Under the pieces are notes generated by a model, which saw only the letters and a program-made list of their open reading frames with translations, had not been told where the DNA came from and made no database searches. This document shows, piece after piece, positions 47,586 through 56,140 of a DNA stretch of 64,000 nucleotides (positions are counted from its first letter, which is position 1; the number at the start of each line of letters is the position of its first letter). This stretch comes from G963704535 sp963704535. GTDB lineage: Bacteria > Chloroflexota > Chloroflexia > Chloroflexales > Roseiflexaceae. A program made the translations under genes and the position numbers. The stretch covers positions 7,750,001 to 7,814,000 of the forward strand of contig OY969916.1 of NCBI GenBank assembly GCA_963704535.1, given 5' to 3'.

Positions 47586-48321
47586 GAGCCCAGATCCGGT
47601 CGCAGAAGAGTAGAGTCCCGGCGGTGACGCACAAGGGGATGGAGAGCAGGTTGACGAACGGGATGCTGACCAGGCCCAGGCAGACCAGGCCAAAGCCGGC
47701 GCTGGCCGGCAAGCTGCGGCGGATCAGGCGCAGCTTGTCGCGGAAGCGCATGCGCCGGCGCTCCAGCGGCCCGTCGAGGAAGTCGAGGCAGGCGATCGTC
47801 GCGCCCAGGGCGATCCCGCCAACGGTGGCGAGGATCTGCCCGGCCACCGGCACCAGGTTGAGCAGCAGCAGCGGCAGGCCGATCGCGATCACCAGCAGCA
47901 GCTTCTTCAGCTCGAACAGCAGCGCGCGCCCAATATCACGGCTGATTCCGGCGAAGGTCAGGGGCTCGGCCGGCGGCGCGGCGCCGGTACGCTCCTGCTC
48001 AAGCCGCTCGGAGAGCTTGGCGTACCAGGGCGAGCCGAACACGACCCCGAAGCGCACCAGCAGAAAGCCGATCACTAGCAGCAGCCCGATGATCAGCAGC
48101 ACGCGCAGCAGCCCGCCGAACACCAGGCCGAGGGCCGAGTCGTCTACTAGCGTATCGATCCGTTGCAGCCCGCCGTACAGCAGCCCGCCATACAGCAGCC
48201 CGCCGACCAGGAAGTTGACCAGGATGGGAATGACGACGTAGCCCCACAGCCCCGGCCGGCGCGCCAGGGCGCCGAATGCACGGAAGGGGTAGGTCGCGCC
48301 GCTGATAAAATCTTGAATCAT
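47557..48321 (-). CDS. EI24/CysZ-like integral membrane protein
   Basis: 254 residues. The opening MIQDFISGATYPFRAFGALARRPGLWGYVVIP, several hydrophobic segments (ILVNFLVGGLLYGGLLYGG, LLRVLLIIGLLLVIGFLLV, LLLVIAIGLPLLLLNLVP) and RMRFRDKLRLIRRSLPASAGFGLVCLGLVSIPFVN are typical of the EI24 superfamily, which includes the sulfate permease CysZ. No sulfur-assimilation genes are near, so function is open. The last residues (SGKKGGV) and stop derive from a repeat. No strong ribosome-binding site was seen before 48321; the upstream side is the acgtgaaacgtg repeat. Confidence 0.8.
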   Translation of the reverse strand: MIQDFISGATYPFRAFGALARRPGLWGYVVIPILVNFLVGGLLYGGLLYGGLQRIDTLVDDSALGLVFGGLLRVLLIIGLLLVIGFLLVRFGVVFGSPWYAKLSERLEQERTGAAPPAEPLTFAGISRDIGRALLFELKKLLLVIAIGLPLLLLNLVPVAGQILATVGGIALGATIACLDFLDGPLERRRMRFRDKLRLIRRSLPASAGFGLVCLGLVSIPFVNLLSIPLCVTAGTLLFCDRIWAHLSGKKGGV

Positions 48322-48525
48322 ATGCGTGAAACGTGAAACGTGACACCGACCGCCGACCACAGACCACCGACCGCCGACCACAGACCACCGGGCAGGTTCT
48401 CAGTTCTTCGTGCTTGGGTGGCGGCGAACACGAGGTTCGCCCTTACGTTCTCTGGCTCCATCCTCTATCCTCTATACTTCAGTTCCCTTTCACCCCTTCA
48501 CCTCGTCACCTTGTCATCTTGTCAC
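48322..48525. repeat. mixed repeat cluster
   Basis: In order: ACGTGAAACGTGA words; CGACCGCCGACCACAGACCACC words in two copies; one GGCGAACACGAGGTTCGCC palindrome; CATCCTCTATCC words; and TTTCACCCCTTCACC with CACCTTGTCATCTTGTCAC. Five families within 200 bases between EI24 and the acetamidase gene. Confidence 0.8.
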
Positions 48526-49473
48526 GACAGGAGCGCGCCGTGGGGCAGGAGTGCGTGGACGCCGCGCACTTGGTTCACGATCTGCGTGACCCGTAGATCG
48601 ACCACCAGGCTCGCCAGGGCCAGCGCGTCGCGGCGCTCCAAGCCATACTGCTCGCCCATCAGGTCGAGCATCGCCTCCAGCGCGATCATGGTTGCCTCGT
48701 TCAAGTTCTTATGGAAGCCAAACGTGAGCCAGCCGGCCGGTGTCTCAGCGCGCGGCGTCTGGAGCCGCAGATCGTCCCGTAGCCGGAAGGTTAGCACGAA
48801 CTCGTTCCATCGGGCACTCGATCGCCGTCCCGCTGACCTCGCCGTCGGCCTGGGTGGCGTGGCCGTCGCCCACCGAGAACAGCGCCCCGGCGACGGCGAT
48901 CGGCAGGTACAGGGTGCTGCCGGCCACCAGCTCCTTGCAGTCGATATTGCCGCCGGTGACGCGCGGCGGGGTGGTGGAGTGCTGCCCCGGCTCGTCGGGA
49001 GGCGTGCCCATGACGCCCATAAAGGGGCGCAGCCTGACCGTGTGCCCATGCTGGTTGCGCCCGGTCATGGCGTCGCGATCCAGCGTCCAGGTGTGTATTA
49101 CCCCCGGCGCCTTCTGCACGCCGAGCCGCCGGTTGAACGAACTGGGCCAGCCTGCGGCGAAGCACGCTCCCCATGCGCCGGGCCGCACGTCGTTGATCTC
49201 GACCGCTAGCGTCATGCCGGGCTGCGCGCCGCGGATGGCGACCGGGCCACACAGCGCGTGACCATCGTCCTCGCCCTTAACTCGCGACTCAAACTGCCGA
49301 CGTGGCACGTCGAAGCTCACCCATGGCTCAACCCCCCAGCCCGCGTCGAGCGTGCGAAACTCGACCGTATCGCCCGAGTCGACCGTAAGGACCGGCGGGA
49401 GATCACGCGAGAAATGGCCGTGGAGCGTCCGCCGTTCCGGCTCAATCTGGTATGTCGCCAAGCGCCCTCCCAT
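48522..49473 (-). CDS. acetamidase/formamidase family protein (one frame break)
   Basis: Hydrolyses formamide or short amides to ammonia and acid. About 316 residues once an extra base near 48810 is removed. Motifs include LPPVLTVDSGDTVEFRTLDAGWG, GPVAIRGAQPGMTLAVEI, RPFMGVMGTPPDEPGQHST, GNIDCKELVAGSTLYLPIAVAGALFSVGDGHATQADGEVSGTAIECP, and in the second frame TPAGWLTFGFHKNLNEATMIAL with RDALALASLVVDLRVTQIVNQVRGVHALLPHGAL, the conserved C-terminus of FmdA/AmdA proteins. Start MGGRLATYQIEP at 49471-49473. No amide transporter is adjacent. Confidence 0.87.
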
Positions 49474-49492
49474 TCTCGATTTACGATTTACT

Positions 49493-49740
49493 TGACGCGT
49501 GAAACGTGTTGCGTGTTGCGTGTTGCGTCATCCGGGCGGCCATGGAGCCGGGCGGCCACGGAGGGCCTGCCCTACAGGTTCTTGGTTCTCTGTCGTTCGG
49601 TGGGGCGAACACGAGGTTCGCCCTTACGTGGTTCTGTGGTGGGGCGTATGCGATACGCCCTTACGTGGTTCTGTGGCGGGGCGTATGCGATACGCCCTTA
49701 CGTGGTCTGTGGTGGGGGCGTATGCGATACGCCCTTGGTA
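49493..49740. repeat. gttgcgt block and GGGCGTATGCGATACGCCC palindrome array
   Basis: CGTGAAACGTGTTGCGTGTTGCG is followed by one GGGCGAACACGAGGTTCGCCC palindrome and three GGGCGTATGCGATACGCCC palindromes joined by TTACGTGGTTCTGTGG. The palindrome core changes from GAAcacgagGTTC to the fully symmetric form while the flanks stay. Confidence 0.85.
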
Positions 49741-49849
49741 TCATGAGAGATGTGGGATGGAGAGATCGCCTACGCCCCTGGCGCATCAACGTCGTTACGT
49801 AGATCGGTCCCCATCCCCATCCAATCGAGTGGTTGTGTGTCTAGATCCG

Positions 49850-50033
49850 ACGGTTGTCGCTCACCAGTGAGACCGTTGCCACCGCCCCAGAACCCATCAG
49901 TTCGGGCGTAGACAGGTCCTTGGCTGGAGAGAATGCAGAGCACCTTGAGCACTCAGCTCGCATACCAGGTTGTTATGGGCGCCTCCAGCCCCCGATGGTT
50001 TGCGACCCGCTCGGATCGCACCGAGCTTGGAGG
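49850..50033 (+). ncRNA. candidate bridge RNA region of the IS110 element
   Basis: The long left non-coding end contains three pairings: ACGGT..CTCAC-CA-GTGAG-ACCGT (49850-49876), CCTCCA (49982-49987) with TGGAGG (50028-50033), and inside it GCTCGG (50009-50014) with CCGAGC (50021-50026). IS110 elements encode the guide (bridge) RNA in this position. Individual guide loops were not assigned. Confidence 0.4.
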
Positions 50034-50040
50034 TCCTACC

Positions 50041-51067
50041 ATGTCTGAGATGTTTGTCGGTGTTGATGTCGCCCAGACGACTTTGGTTGCAGCGTTGTGG
50101 GTCAACGGTCAGGCTGTCCGCCTGAAAGACTGTCCCAATTCGCCTGACGGCTTCCTGGCCCTCGCCGCCCAGCTTGCTCAGGCTCGTCAAACCTATGCCA
50201 CTGACGGTGTCCATCTGATTGTCGAGCCGACTGGCGGCTATGAACTGGCCTTGGCCAGCTTTGCACTCCAACAGGGCTGGCTGGTCAGCCGCCCGAATCC
50301 AGCCCAGGTACGTGAGTGGGCTCGCGGTCGCGGCTACCGCGCCAAGACCGACCGAGTGGATGGCCGTATGCTGGCTCACTATGGTGCCGAAGCGCACCCG
50401 CCACACTGGCAGCCCTTGCCAGATCAGGTCAATGAGCTGGAACTGATGTTGCGGCGCAAAGAGGATCTGGAACAGTTGCTGCGCCAGGAACTCAACCGCC
50501 AGCATGCATTGAAAGGGCGTCCAGGCGTGCCAGCCTCGGTCACGACCAGCCTGGAGCGCGTGAAAGAAGCATTGGAGCAGGAACTCCAGAGAACTGGAGC
50601 AGGCAATCAAACAGCATCTGGAACTGCATACTGAGTTGAAGGAGGCAGCCAAACGCTTGCGAACGGTGCCGGGGATCGGAGCCAAGAACGTGCTGTGGGT
50701 GCTGGTGTTGCTGTATCGCTGGCACACACTGACAGAAGGTCAAGGGGATGCCAAAGGGTTGGTGGCCTACGCCGGGCTGGACCCGCAAGCGTATGAGAGT
50801 GGGACGAGTGTGCGAAAACGAGCCAGCATCTCGCGCAAGGGCAACCGCGGCCTGTGCAGGCGCTTGTTCTTGGGCGCGTTGGGCGGGATACGCGGCAAGA
50901 ACGTCTTGCGGGCCTTCTACCAGCGCTTGGTTGGACGCGGCAAGGCCAAAAAGGTGGCCTTGATCGCAGGTGCACGCAAGATTTTGGTCTGGGCTTGGGC
51001 AGTGTTTCGTGATCATACGACCTTTGATCCCAGCAAAGTCACTCGCGAACTCGCTTTTGCCTCTTGA
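50041..51067 (+). CDS. IS110-family transposase/recombinase (one frame break)
   Basis: The N-terminal RuvC-like part carries the DEDD residues: VGVDVAQTTL (D9), VEPTGGYEL, and AKTDRVDGRMLAHYG with two Asp. After a coiled-coil (LELMLRRKEDLEQLL), an extra A near 50590 shifts the frame. The C-terminal Transposase_20 part then reads LRTVPGIGAKNVLWVLV, LVAYAGLDPQAYESGTSVRKRASISRKGNRGLCR, including the Ser-containing GTS segment used for strand cleavage in this family. About 341 residues when joined. GGAGG precedes the ATG but is paired in a hairpin. Confidence 0.88.
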
Positions 51068-51109
51068 CAAACATGAGAGCATCTACATGGCTCCATCCTG
51101 CATCCTCTG

Positions 51110-51177
51110 CCTCACCCTTTCACCCTTTCACCCTTTCACCCTTTCACCCTTTCACCCTTTCACCCCCTCATCTTGTC
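51110..51177. repeat. tandem ctttcaccc repeats
   Basis: At least six head-to-tail CTTTCACCC units followed by CTCATCTTGTC. Lies just beyond the IS110 element and overlaps the 3' end of the UPF0261 gene. Confidence 0.8.
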
Positions 51178-52383
51178 GTGGAGCATCTCCAGCAGCACCT
51201 CGGCCGCGCGGTCGGCGAAGGCCGGGTCGTTGATGTTGAGGTCCAGCTCCTCGACCGGGATGTTGGGGCGCAGGTCGGCCCGCAGCGCGCCGGTAAAGGC
51301 GGCGTCGGCGGCGGGGTCCCAGAAGCGCTCGCCGGGGCTGTCCAGGATCGAGAATCCGCGCAGCGGGATCAGCACCGCGACGGGCGCGGCGGCGCGGTTG
51401 AGCTTGGCGGCGAAGATGCGACCCATCTCGGCGTTCTCCGCCGCAGTGGTGCGCATCAGCGTGACGGTGGGGTTCCACTCGTATAGTGTGCGGCCATTGT
51501 AGCGATCGGGCACCGTCGCGCGCGGGCCGAAGTTGGCCATGTCGATGCAGCCGGGCACGACCACCTGCGGCACGCCTGTAGCCGCTGCGGCGTCCAGGCG
51601 GGTTGGGCCGGCGCTGAGCACCCCGCCGCAGATCTCGTCGGCCCACTCGGTCGTGGTGATGTCGAGGACGCCGGCGATGAAACCGTCTTCGACTAGGCTT
51701 TCCATGGTCTGGCCGCCGGTCCCGGTGGCGTGGAACACCAACACCTCGTAGCCGCGCGCCTCCAAGGCCGCGCGGGCGTGGTCGACGCACTTGGTCGTAT
51801 TGCCGAACATGCTCGCGGCCAGCAGCGGGCGGTCGCCGGCCTCCGGGGCGACCTCGGCGCCGACCATGCCGGCCAGCGCGCCGGCGGCGTTGGCGATGAT
51901 CCGCCGGCTGATGCGGTTCAGCCCGGCGATGTCCACCACCGAGGGCATTATGGTGATGTCGCGGGTGCCGACGTAGGGGCGTGTGTCGCCGGCGGCCAGG
52001 GTCGAGACCAGCAGCTTGGGCACGCCGATCGGCAGCGCCCGCATCGCGGCGGCGCTGACCGACGAGCCGCCGCCGCCGCCCATGCCGATCGCGCCGTCGA
52101 TCCGGCCCTCGTCATACAGCCGCCGCATGATCGCGGCGCCACCCCGCGCCATCGCCGCCATCGCCGTGCCGCGGTCATTGGCGGCGCGCAGCGCCTCCAG
52201 CTCGGCGCCGGCGGCCCGCGCGACCTCGGCGGCGCCAATATCGGGCGCAAAGGCCGGCTCGCCGATCACCCCGAAGTCGATCACCAGCGGCACAAGACCG
52301 GCCTGGGCCAGCCGCGCCCGCAGGTAGGCAAACTCTGCGCCCTTGGTGTCGAGCGCGCCCAGGACAACCACCTGTTTCGCCAT
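51160..52383 (-). CDS. UPF0261 (Tm-1-like ATP-binding) protein, copy 1
   Basis: 407 residues. The family is named after the N-terminal half of the tomato Tm-1 protein, and the bacterial role is unknown. QVVVLGALDTKGAEFAYLRARL is the signature opening, followed by IGMGGGGGSSVSAAAMRALPIGVPKLLVSTLAAGDT, ITIMPSVVDIAGLN, ASMFGNTTKCVDHAR, FHATGTGGQTMESLV, VVPGCIDMANFGPR and VAVLIPLRGFSILDSPG. A start at MAKQVVVLG (52381-52383) is preferred over upstream codons. In many bacteria the gene is next to a TIM-barrel partner; none lies immediately beside it here. It is paralogous to the gene at 58274. Confidence 0.9.
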   Translation of the reverse strand: MAKQVVVLGALDTKGAEFAYLRARLAQAGLVPLVIDFGVIGEPAFAPDIGAAEVARAAGAELEALRAANDRGTAMAAMARGGAAIMRRLYDEGRIDGAIGMGGGGGSSVSAAAMRALPIGVPKLLVSTLAAGDTRPYVGTRDITIMPSVVDIAGLNRISRRIIANAAGALAGMVGAEVAPEAGDRPLLAASMFGNTTKCVDHARAALEARGYEVLVFHATGTGGQTMESLVEDGFIAGVLDITTTEWADEICGGVLSAGPTRLDAAAATGVPQVVVPGCIDMANFGPRATVPDRYNGRTLYEWNPTVTLMRTTAAENAEMGRIFAAKLNRAAAPVAVLIPLRGFSILDSPGERFWDPAADAAFTGALRADLRPNIPVEELDLNINDPAFADRAAEVLLEMLHDKMRG

Positions 52384-52469
52384 ACACCACCTCATGTCGC
52401 GGATCAAGACGGGATGGCACGATTGTACTCTGAAATCGCTCTGGCGCCAACCGGCAGTGTTTAAATCTC

Positions 52470-52498
52470 TTGACGTTTTTTCAACGTTGCTGTATACT
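52470..52498 (+). promoter_or_regulatory. promoter upstream of the FAD oxidase gene
   Basis: TTGACG (52470-52475), 17-base gap, TATACT (52493-52498). About 240 bases of repeat-rich leader separate it from the FAD oxidase start. Confidence 0.5.
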
Positions 52499-52525
52499 GC
52501 GTTGTATCCAAAACACTCAGAGGCT

Positions 52526-52655
52526 GTCTGAAAAGGACTTTGTCTCGCCTACGATCCAGGATGGAAAGAGGATTCTTGAGGGGCGACCCCCTCAAACTCC
52601 CACTTTTCAGAGGGATTTTTGAGGGGCGCTCCTCCTCAAACTCCCCCTTTTTAGA
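52526..52655. repeat. two or three partial GAGGGG hairpin repeats
   Basis: CTGTCTGAAAAGGAC, then ATTCTTGAGGGGCGACCCCCTCAAACTCC and TTTTTGAGGGGCGCTCCTCCTCAAACTCC. Same family as 54205-54420. The rest of 52384-52735 shows only the promoter. Confidence 0.7.
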
Positions 52656-52735
52656 CCGCTTCCTAAGCTTTCCTGAATTGGCTTTATTCTAACCCCATTC
52701 GCTCACACCGCCGCCCTGTAAGCAGCGAGGCAACA

Positions 52736-54187
52736 TTGGCGTTGCATAATTTCCAGCGCGAGGCGCTCTACAGCGAGCTGGTCGACATCGTCGGTCCCGA
52801 ACATGTCTCGGCCAAAGAAAGCGATCGGTTGATCTACACCGGCGATTGGTCGTGGATGTCGCAACTCTGGCTCGACCGCGGCGAGCGACCGCCGATGCCC
52901 GACTTCATCGTCCACCCCGGCTCGGCCGCCGAGATCGGTCGCGTGATGCAGGTGGCCGCGATCTACGGCAGGCCGGTGGTGCCCTGGGGCGGCGGGTCGG
53001 GGTCGCAGGGCGGGGCGGCGCCGCTGTACGGCGGGATTATCCTCGACACCAAGCGGCTCAACCGCATCCTCGAGATCGACGAGCAATCGCTGGTGGTGCG
53101 CGCGCAGAGCGGGATCATCGGCACGACGCTGGAGTGGGAACTGAACGAGCGCGGGCTGACGCTGCCGCACTACCCGGCCTCGGCCAACTGCGCGACGCTG
53201 GGCGGCTACCTGGCCGCGCGCGGCTCCGGCGTGATCTCGACCAAGTACGGCAAAGCCGAGGACCTGGCGCTGGCGATCGAGGTCGTGCTGCCCAATGGCA
53301 CCGTGCTTGAGACCTTGCCGGTGCCGAACCACGCCAGCGGCCCCGGTCTGCTCCAGCTCTTCATCGGCTCCGAGGGCACGCTGGGCGTGATCACCGAGGC
53401 GACGATGCGGATCGAACGGCTGCCGGAGGCCCGGCTGCTACGGGGCGTGCTGTTCAATGACCTCCCGGCGGCGCTGGAGGCCGGGCGCCGGATTATGACC
53501 GCGCGGCTCCAGCCATGTGTCCTGCGCCTCTACGACCCGGCCTCGACGACGACAATGCTCCGGCGCGTGCTGGGGCTGGAGGCCGAAGGGGCCTGCTTTA
53601 TCATCGGGTTCGACGGGTGGGCCGACATCGCGGCGGCCCAGGAGGCGCGGGCGCTGGCGATCTGCGCCGAGCTGGGCGGCACCGACCTTGGCCGCGAACC
53701 GGGCGAGCACTGGTGGGAGCACCGCTATGACTTCTACTACCCGCCGCTGACGCTGATGCTGCCCAAGATGTACGGCACCACCGAGACCGTCTGCCGCTAC
53801 GACCGCATCGAGCAGCTCTACCGCGCCAAGAAACGGGTGATCGAAGAGGACTTCGCCGAGTGGAACGCCCGCTATATCGCGCATCTCTCGCACTGGTTCC
53901 CCTGGGGCGTCATGGTCTACGATCGCTTTATCATCGACGAGCCGCCGCAGGACCCCAGCGAGGCGCTACGGCTGCACAACCGGATCTGGACTGCGGCGGC
54001 GCGCGCTTCGCTGGCCAATGGCGGCGTCCTGAACGAGCACCACGGCATCGGCTGGAAGCTGGGGCGGCTGATGCGCGAGCAGTACGGCGCCGCGTGGCCG
54101 CTGCTTGAGGGCATCAAGGCGCTGATCGACCCACACGGGATTATGAACCCCGGCAAGCTGGGCTTCCCGGCCCGACCGGGCACCTAG
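52736..54187 (+). CDS. FAD-binding oxidase/dehydrogenase (GlcD / D-lactate dehydrogenase-like)
   Basis: 483 residues. PCMH-type FAD domain about 50-220: FIVHPGSAAEIGRVMQVAAIYGRPVVPWGGGSGSQGG, LDTKRLNRILEIDEQSLVVRAQSG, LPHYPASANCATLGGYLAARGSGVISTKYGKAEDLALAIEVVLPNG and GLLQLFIGSEGTLGVITEA. A substrate-cap domain ends with the HHGIGWKLGR metal/substrate motif and IKALIDPHGIMNPGKLG. Closest in look to glycolate, D-lactate or alkyl-dihydroxyacetone-phosphate type oxidases. It begins with TTG at 52736 (GCGAGG upstream), so the start is uncertain. The Fe-S protein at 56141 may be its electron acceptor. Confidence 0.87.
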   Translation: MALHNFQREALYSELVDIVGPEHVSAKESDRLIYTGDWSWMSQLWLDRGERPPMPDFIVHPGSAAEIGRVMQVAAIYGRPVVPWGGGSGSQGGAAPLYGGIILDTKRLNRILEIDEQSLVVRAQSGIIGTTLEWELNERGLTLPHYPASANCATLGGYLAARGSGVISTKYGKAEDLALAIEVVLPNGTVLETLPVPNHASGPGLLQLFIGSEGTLGVITEATMRIERLPEARLLRGVLFNDLPAALEAGRRIMTARLQPCVLRLYDPASTTTMLRRVLGLEAEGACFIIGFDGWADIAAAQEARALAICAELGGTDLGREPGEHWWEHRYDFYYPPLTLMLPKMYGTTETVCRYDRIEQLYRAKKRVIEEDFAEWNARYIAHLSHWFPWGVMVYDRFIIDEPPQDPSEALRLHNRIWTAAARASLANGGVLNEHHGIGWKLGRLMREQYGAAWPLLEGIKALIDPHGIMNPGKLGFPARPGT

Positions 54188-54204
54188 CACCAGCCCAGAG
54201 GCTT

Positions 54205-54420
54205 GTCCGAAAAGGGGGACTCTTGAGGGGGCAGCCCCCTCAAGAGTCCCTTCCCACCCCGGACGAGGTTGTCTGAAAGAGGGAGTTTGAGGGGGCCGCC
54301 CAAGAGGCCCTTCCCACCCTGGACGAGGTTGTCTGAAAAGGGGGAGTTTGAGGGGGGCTGTCCCCTCAAGAACCCCCTTCCACCACCGATTGCGAGTGAG
54401 GCGCGGACCCTCTCAGACAG
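54205..54420. repeat. three tandem copies of the CTGTCTGAAAAGGGGG hairpin repeat
   Basis: Each copy has (T)TGTC(T/C)GAAAAGGGGGA-TTGAGGGGG and a matching CCCCTCAA, joined by CCCTTCCCACCCCGGACGAGG. The copies differ in loop and arm length, the middle one with a shortened right arm. The region 54188-54700 holds these plus a promoter. Confidence 0.8.
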
Positions 54421-54454
54421 TCTTTAAGAACTACCTATGTACGTTAAAAAATCG

Positions 54455-54483
54455 TTGACAGTGACCAAAAAAAGTGCTATAGT
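54455..54483 (+). promoter_or_regulatory. promoter of the ROK regulator gene
   Basis: TTGACA (54455-54460), 17-base gap, TATAGT (54478-54483) in an AT-rich stretch unlike its surroundings. Confidence 0.65.
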
Positions 54484-54498
54484 TTCAAATAACAGCAG

Positions 54499-54523
54499 AC
54501 TTACTTTATAAAGTGACGTAAGT
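54499..54523 (+). promoter_or_regulatory. palindromic site downstream of the ROK promoter
   Basis: ACTTAC-TTTATAAAG-TGAC-GTAAGT: ends ACTTAC/GTAAGT are complementary and enclose CTTTATAAAG. Positioned just after the start point, as an operator for the encoded ROK repressor would be. Confidence 0.45.
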
Positions 54524-54593
54524 TTGCAAATTCCTTCACAGAGCTTAACCGCCTAACGTTTCTCTTGTAAGGCAAGGTTTCGGAAGGCGCTAT

Positions 54594-54655
54594 TCCACTT
54601 TACAATGTGGGTGGGGGGAGACTGAGGGGCTGCCCCCTCAACCCCCTTTTCCCTG
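54594..54655. repeat. tttacaatgtgggtggg hairpin repeat, copy 2
   Basis: ACTTTACAATGTGGGTGGGGGGAGACTGAGGGG-CTG-CCCCCTCAACCCC and T4. Same element as 15095-15156 and, inverted, 60580-60637. Confidence 0.75.
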
Positions 54656-54700
54656 AACTGTAAAGCTCCCAAGAACCTTGCCTAACTGAAGAATTGTATC

Positions 54701-55957
54701 GTGCTGCTCAAGCTGTCTCAAGCCAACGGTGAGACTCGGCGCCTGGTACCCTTCAAGCTGCTGCCCCTGGAAGCGGAGATCGTCGGGGCCATTCGCAAAC
54801 TCGGCTCGCTCTCACGCACCGACCTGGCCCGCATGACCGGATACTCCCGCGCCAATATCACCGTTGTCGTCAACAACCTGGTCGAGACCGGCATTCTGAA
54901 CGAAGTCGGCGCCGGCAATTCGCAAGGCGGGCGCCGGCCGCGAATGCTCAACTTCAACCGCGAGCTTGGCTACGTGGTGGGGGTCGACGTGGGCGCGACC
55001 AGTATCGACCTGGTGCTGGCCGACTTCGGCGGCCAGATCCTCGAACGGCACAACGAGGCGACCGATGTTCGCGAAGGCCCTGGGCCGGTGCTGGGCCGGG
55101 TATGCGTAGTCATTGCGGATATCTTGAGACGGCGCGGCAGCGGGCCTGAGCGTGTGTACGCGGTGGGCATCGGCGTGCCGGGGCCGGTCGAGTTTTCCAC
55201 CGGGCTGTTGATCGCACCACCGTTGATGCCGGACTGGGAAGGCTACCCGATCCGAAAATTCATTCAGCGCTCGTTGCCGGCTGCCAAGGTGTCCGTCGAC
55301 AACGACGTTAATGTGATGGCGCTGGGTGAGTTGCGGGCCGGGGCTGGCGTCGGGATCGACAATTTCATCTTTGTTAAGATCGGCACCGGCATCGGCTCCG
55401 GGATCGTGTGCAACGGCCAGGTCTACCGGGGTAGCGACGGATGTGCCGGCAATATCGGCCATATCTGCGTCGAACGCGATGGCCCGGTGTGCCACTGTGG
55501 CAATCTCGGCTGCCTCGAGTCGATCGCGGCCGGCCCACCGATCGCCGCCCGCGCGATGGAGACGGCGCTCTCGGGTGGCAGCCCGTTCCTGGCGCGCAAG
55601 ATGGAGGCCAACGGCAACCGCTTGATCCCGGAAGATGTCGCGCTCGGCGCGGCGGCGGGCGACCGGGCCTCGATCAAGATCATCCAGGAGACCGGGCGGG
55701 TGATCGGCGAGGCGCTGGCCGGGCTGGTCAACTTCTTCAACCCGCGCCTGATCCTGATCGGCGGCGGCGTCAGCAATATTGGGCACCAGCTTCTATCGTC
55801 GACGCGCCAGGCGGTGCTGCGCCGCTCAACTCCGCTCTCGACGCGCGATCTACGCATCGAGTACGCGCCGCTGGGTGCCGACGCCGGCGTCACCGGCGCC
55901 GTCTGGCTGGGGCTTGAGCATATCTTTGTCGTCGAGCACGGCCGCGACGTTCTCTAG
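54701..55957 (+). CDS. ROK-family transcriptional regulator (NagC/XylR-like)
   Basis: 418 residues. The N-terminal winged helix-turn-helix (about 22-80) reads LEAEIVGAIRKLGSLSRTDLARMTGYSRANITVVVNNL, and GRRPRML follows. The ROK sugar-kinase-like domain has GVDVGATSIDLVLAD, the D200-N-D202 loop VDNDVNVMALGE, GTGIGSGIV, and the zinc motif H254 with CHCGNLGCLE (C264, C266, C271). It starts with GTG at 54701; a clear ribosome-binding site is lacking. It probably senses a sugar and controls the surrounding catabolic genes and itself. Confidence 0.92.
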   Translation: MLLKLSQANGETRRLVPFKLLPLEAEIVGAIRKLGSLSRTDLARMTGYSRANITVVVNNLVETGILNEVGAGNSQGGRRPRMLNFNRELGYVVGVDVGATSIDLVLADFGGQILERHNEATDVREGPGPVLGRVCVVIADILRRRGSGPERVYAVGIGVPGPVEFSTGLLIAPPLMPDWEGYPIRKFIQRSLPAAKVSVDNDVNVMALGELRAGAGVGIDNFIFVKIGTGIGSGIVCNGQVYRGSDGCAGNIGHICVERDGPVCHCGNLGCLESIAAGPPIAARAMETALSGGSPFLARKMEANGNRLIPEDVALGAAAGDRASIKIIQETGRVIGEALAGLVNFFNPRLILIGGGVSNIGHQLLSSTRQAVLRRSTPLSTRDLRIEYAPLGADAGVTGAVWLGLEHIFVVEHGRDVL

Positions 55958-55960
55958 GTC

Positions 55961-56018
55961 AGACCTGACAGGTCTTGGGGAAGGCATCTAAAGCGCCTGG
56001 GCAAGACCTGTCAGGTCT
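55961..56018. repeat. agacctgacaggtctt inverted repeat
   Basis: AGACCTGACAGGTCTTG (55961-55977) and its exact complement (56002-56018). Each arm is itself palindromic (AGACCTG-A-CAGGTCT). It lies just after the ROK stop. A further GATTGAGGGGG repeat lies at 56080-56115. Confidence 0.85.
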
Positions 56019-56140
56019 GGGCATGGCGAAAGACGAAGGTACGGCCACCGGCTTTCAACGTACAACGTGCTTTCAGGGGAGATTGAGGGGGCTGTCCTTT
56101 CAACCGCCCTCATTTTTCCAGAACCCGAAAGGACCAGCGC

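Larger units (their letters stand above)
49742..51079 (+). mobile_element. IS110-family insertion sequence
   Basis: The transposase gene is preceded by about 300 bases of non-coding DNA and followed by almost none, as in IS110-group elements. The 8-mer CATGAGAG occurs on both sides (49742-49749 and 51072-51079), suggesting the boundaries and a shared core. No terminal inverted repeats were seen, as expected. Boundaries are inferred. Confidence 0.5.

Noticed and set aside
49597..49740. Possible second CRISPR-like array
   Set aside because: Linkers between palindromes are repeats themselves, not variable spacers.
54184..54369. Small frame over the 54205 repeats (SPFSDNLV units)
   Set aside because: Purely repeat-derived, no ribosome-binding site.
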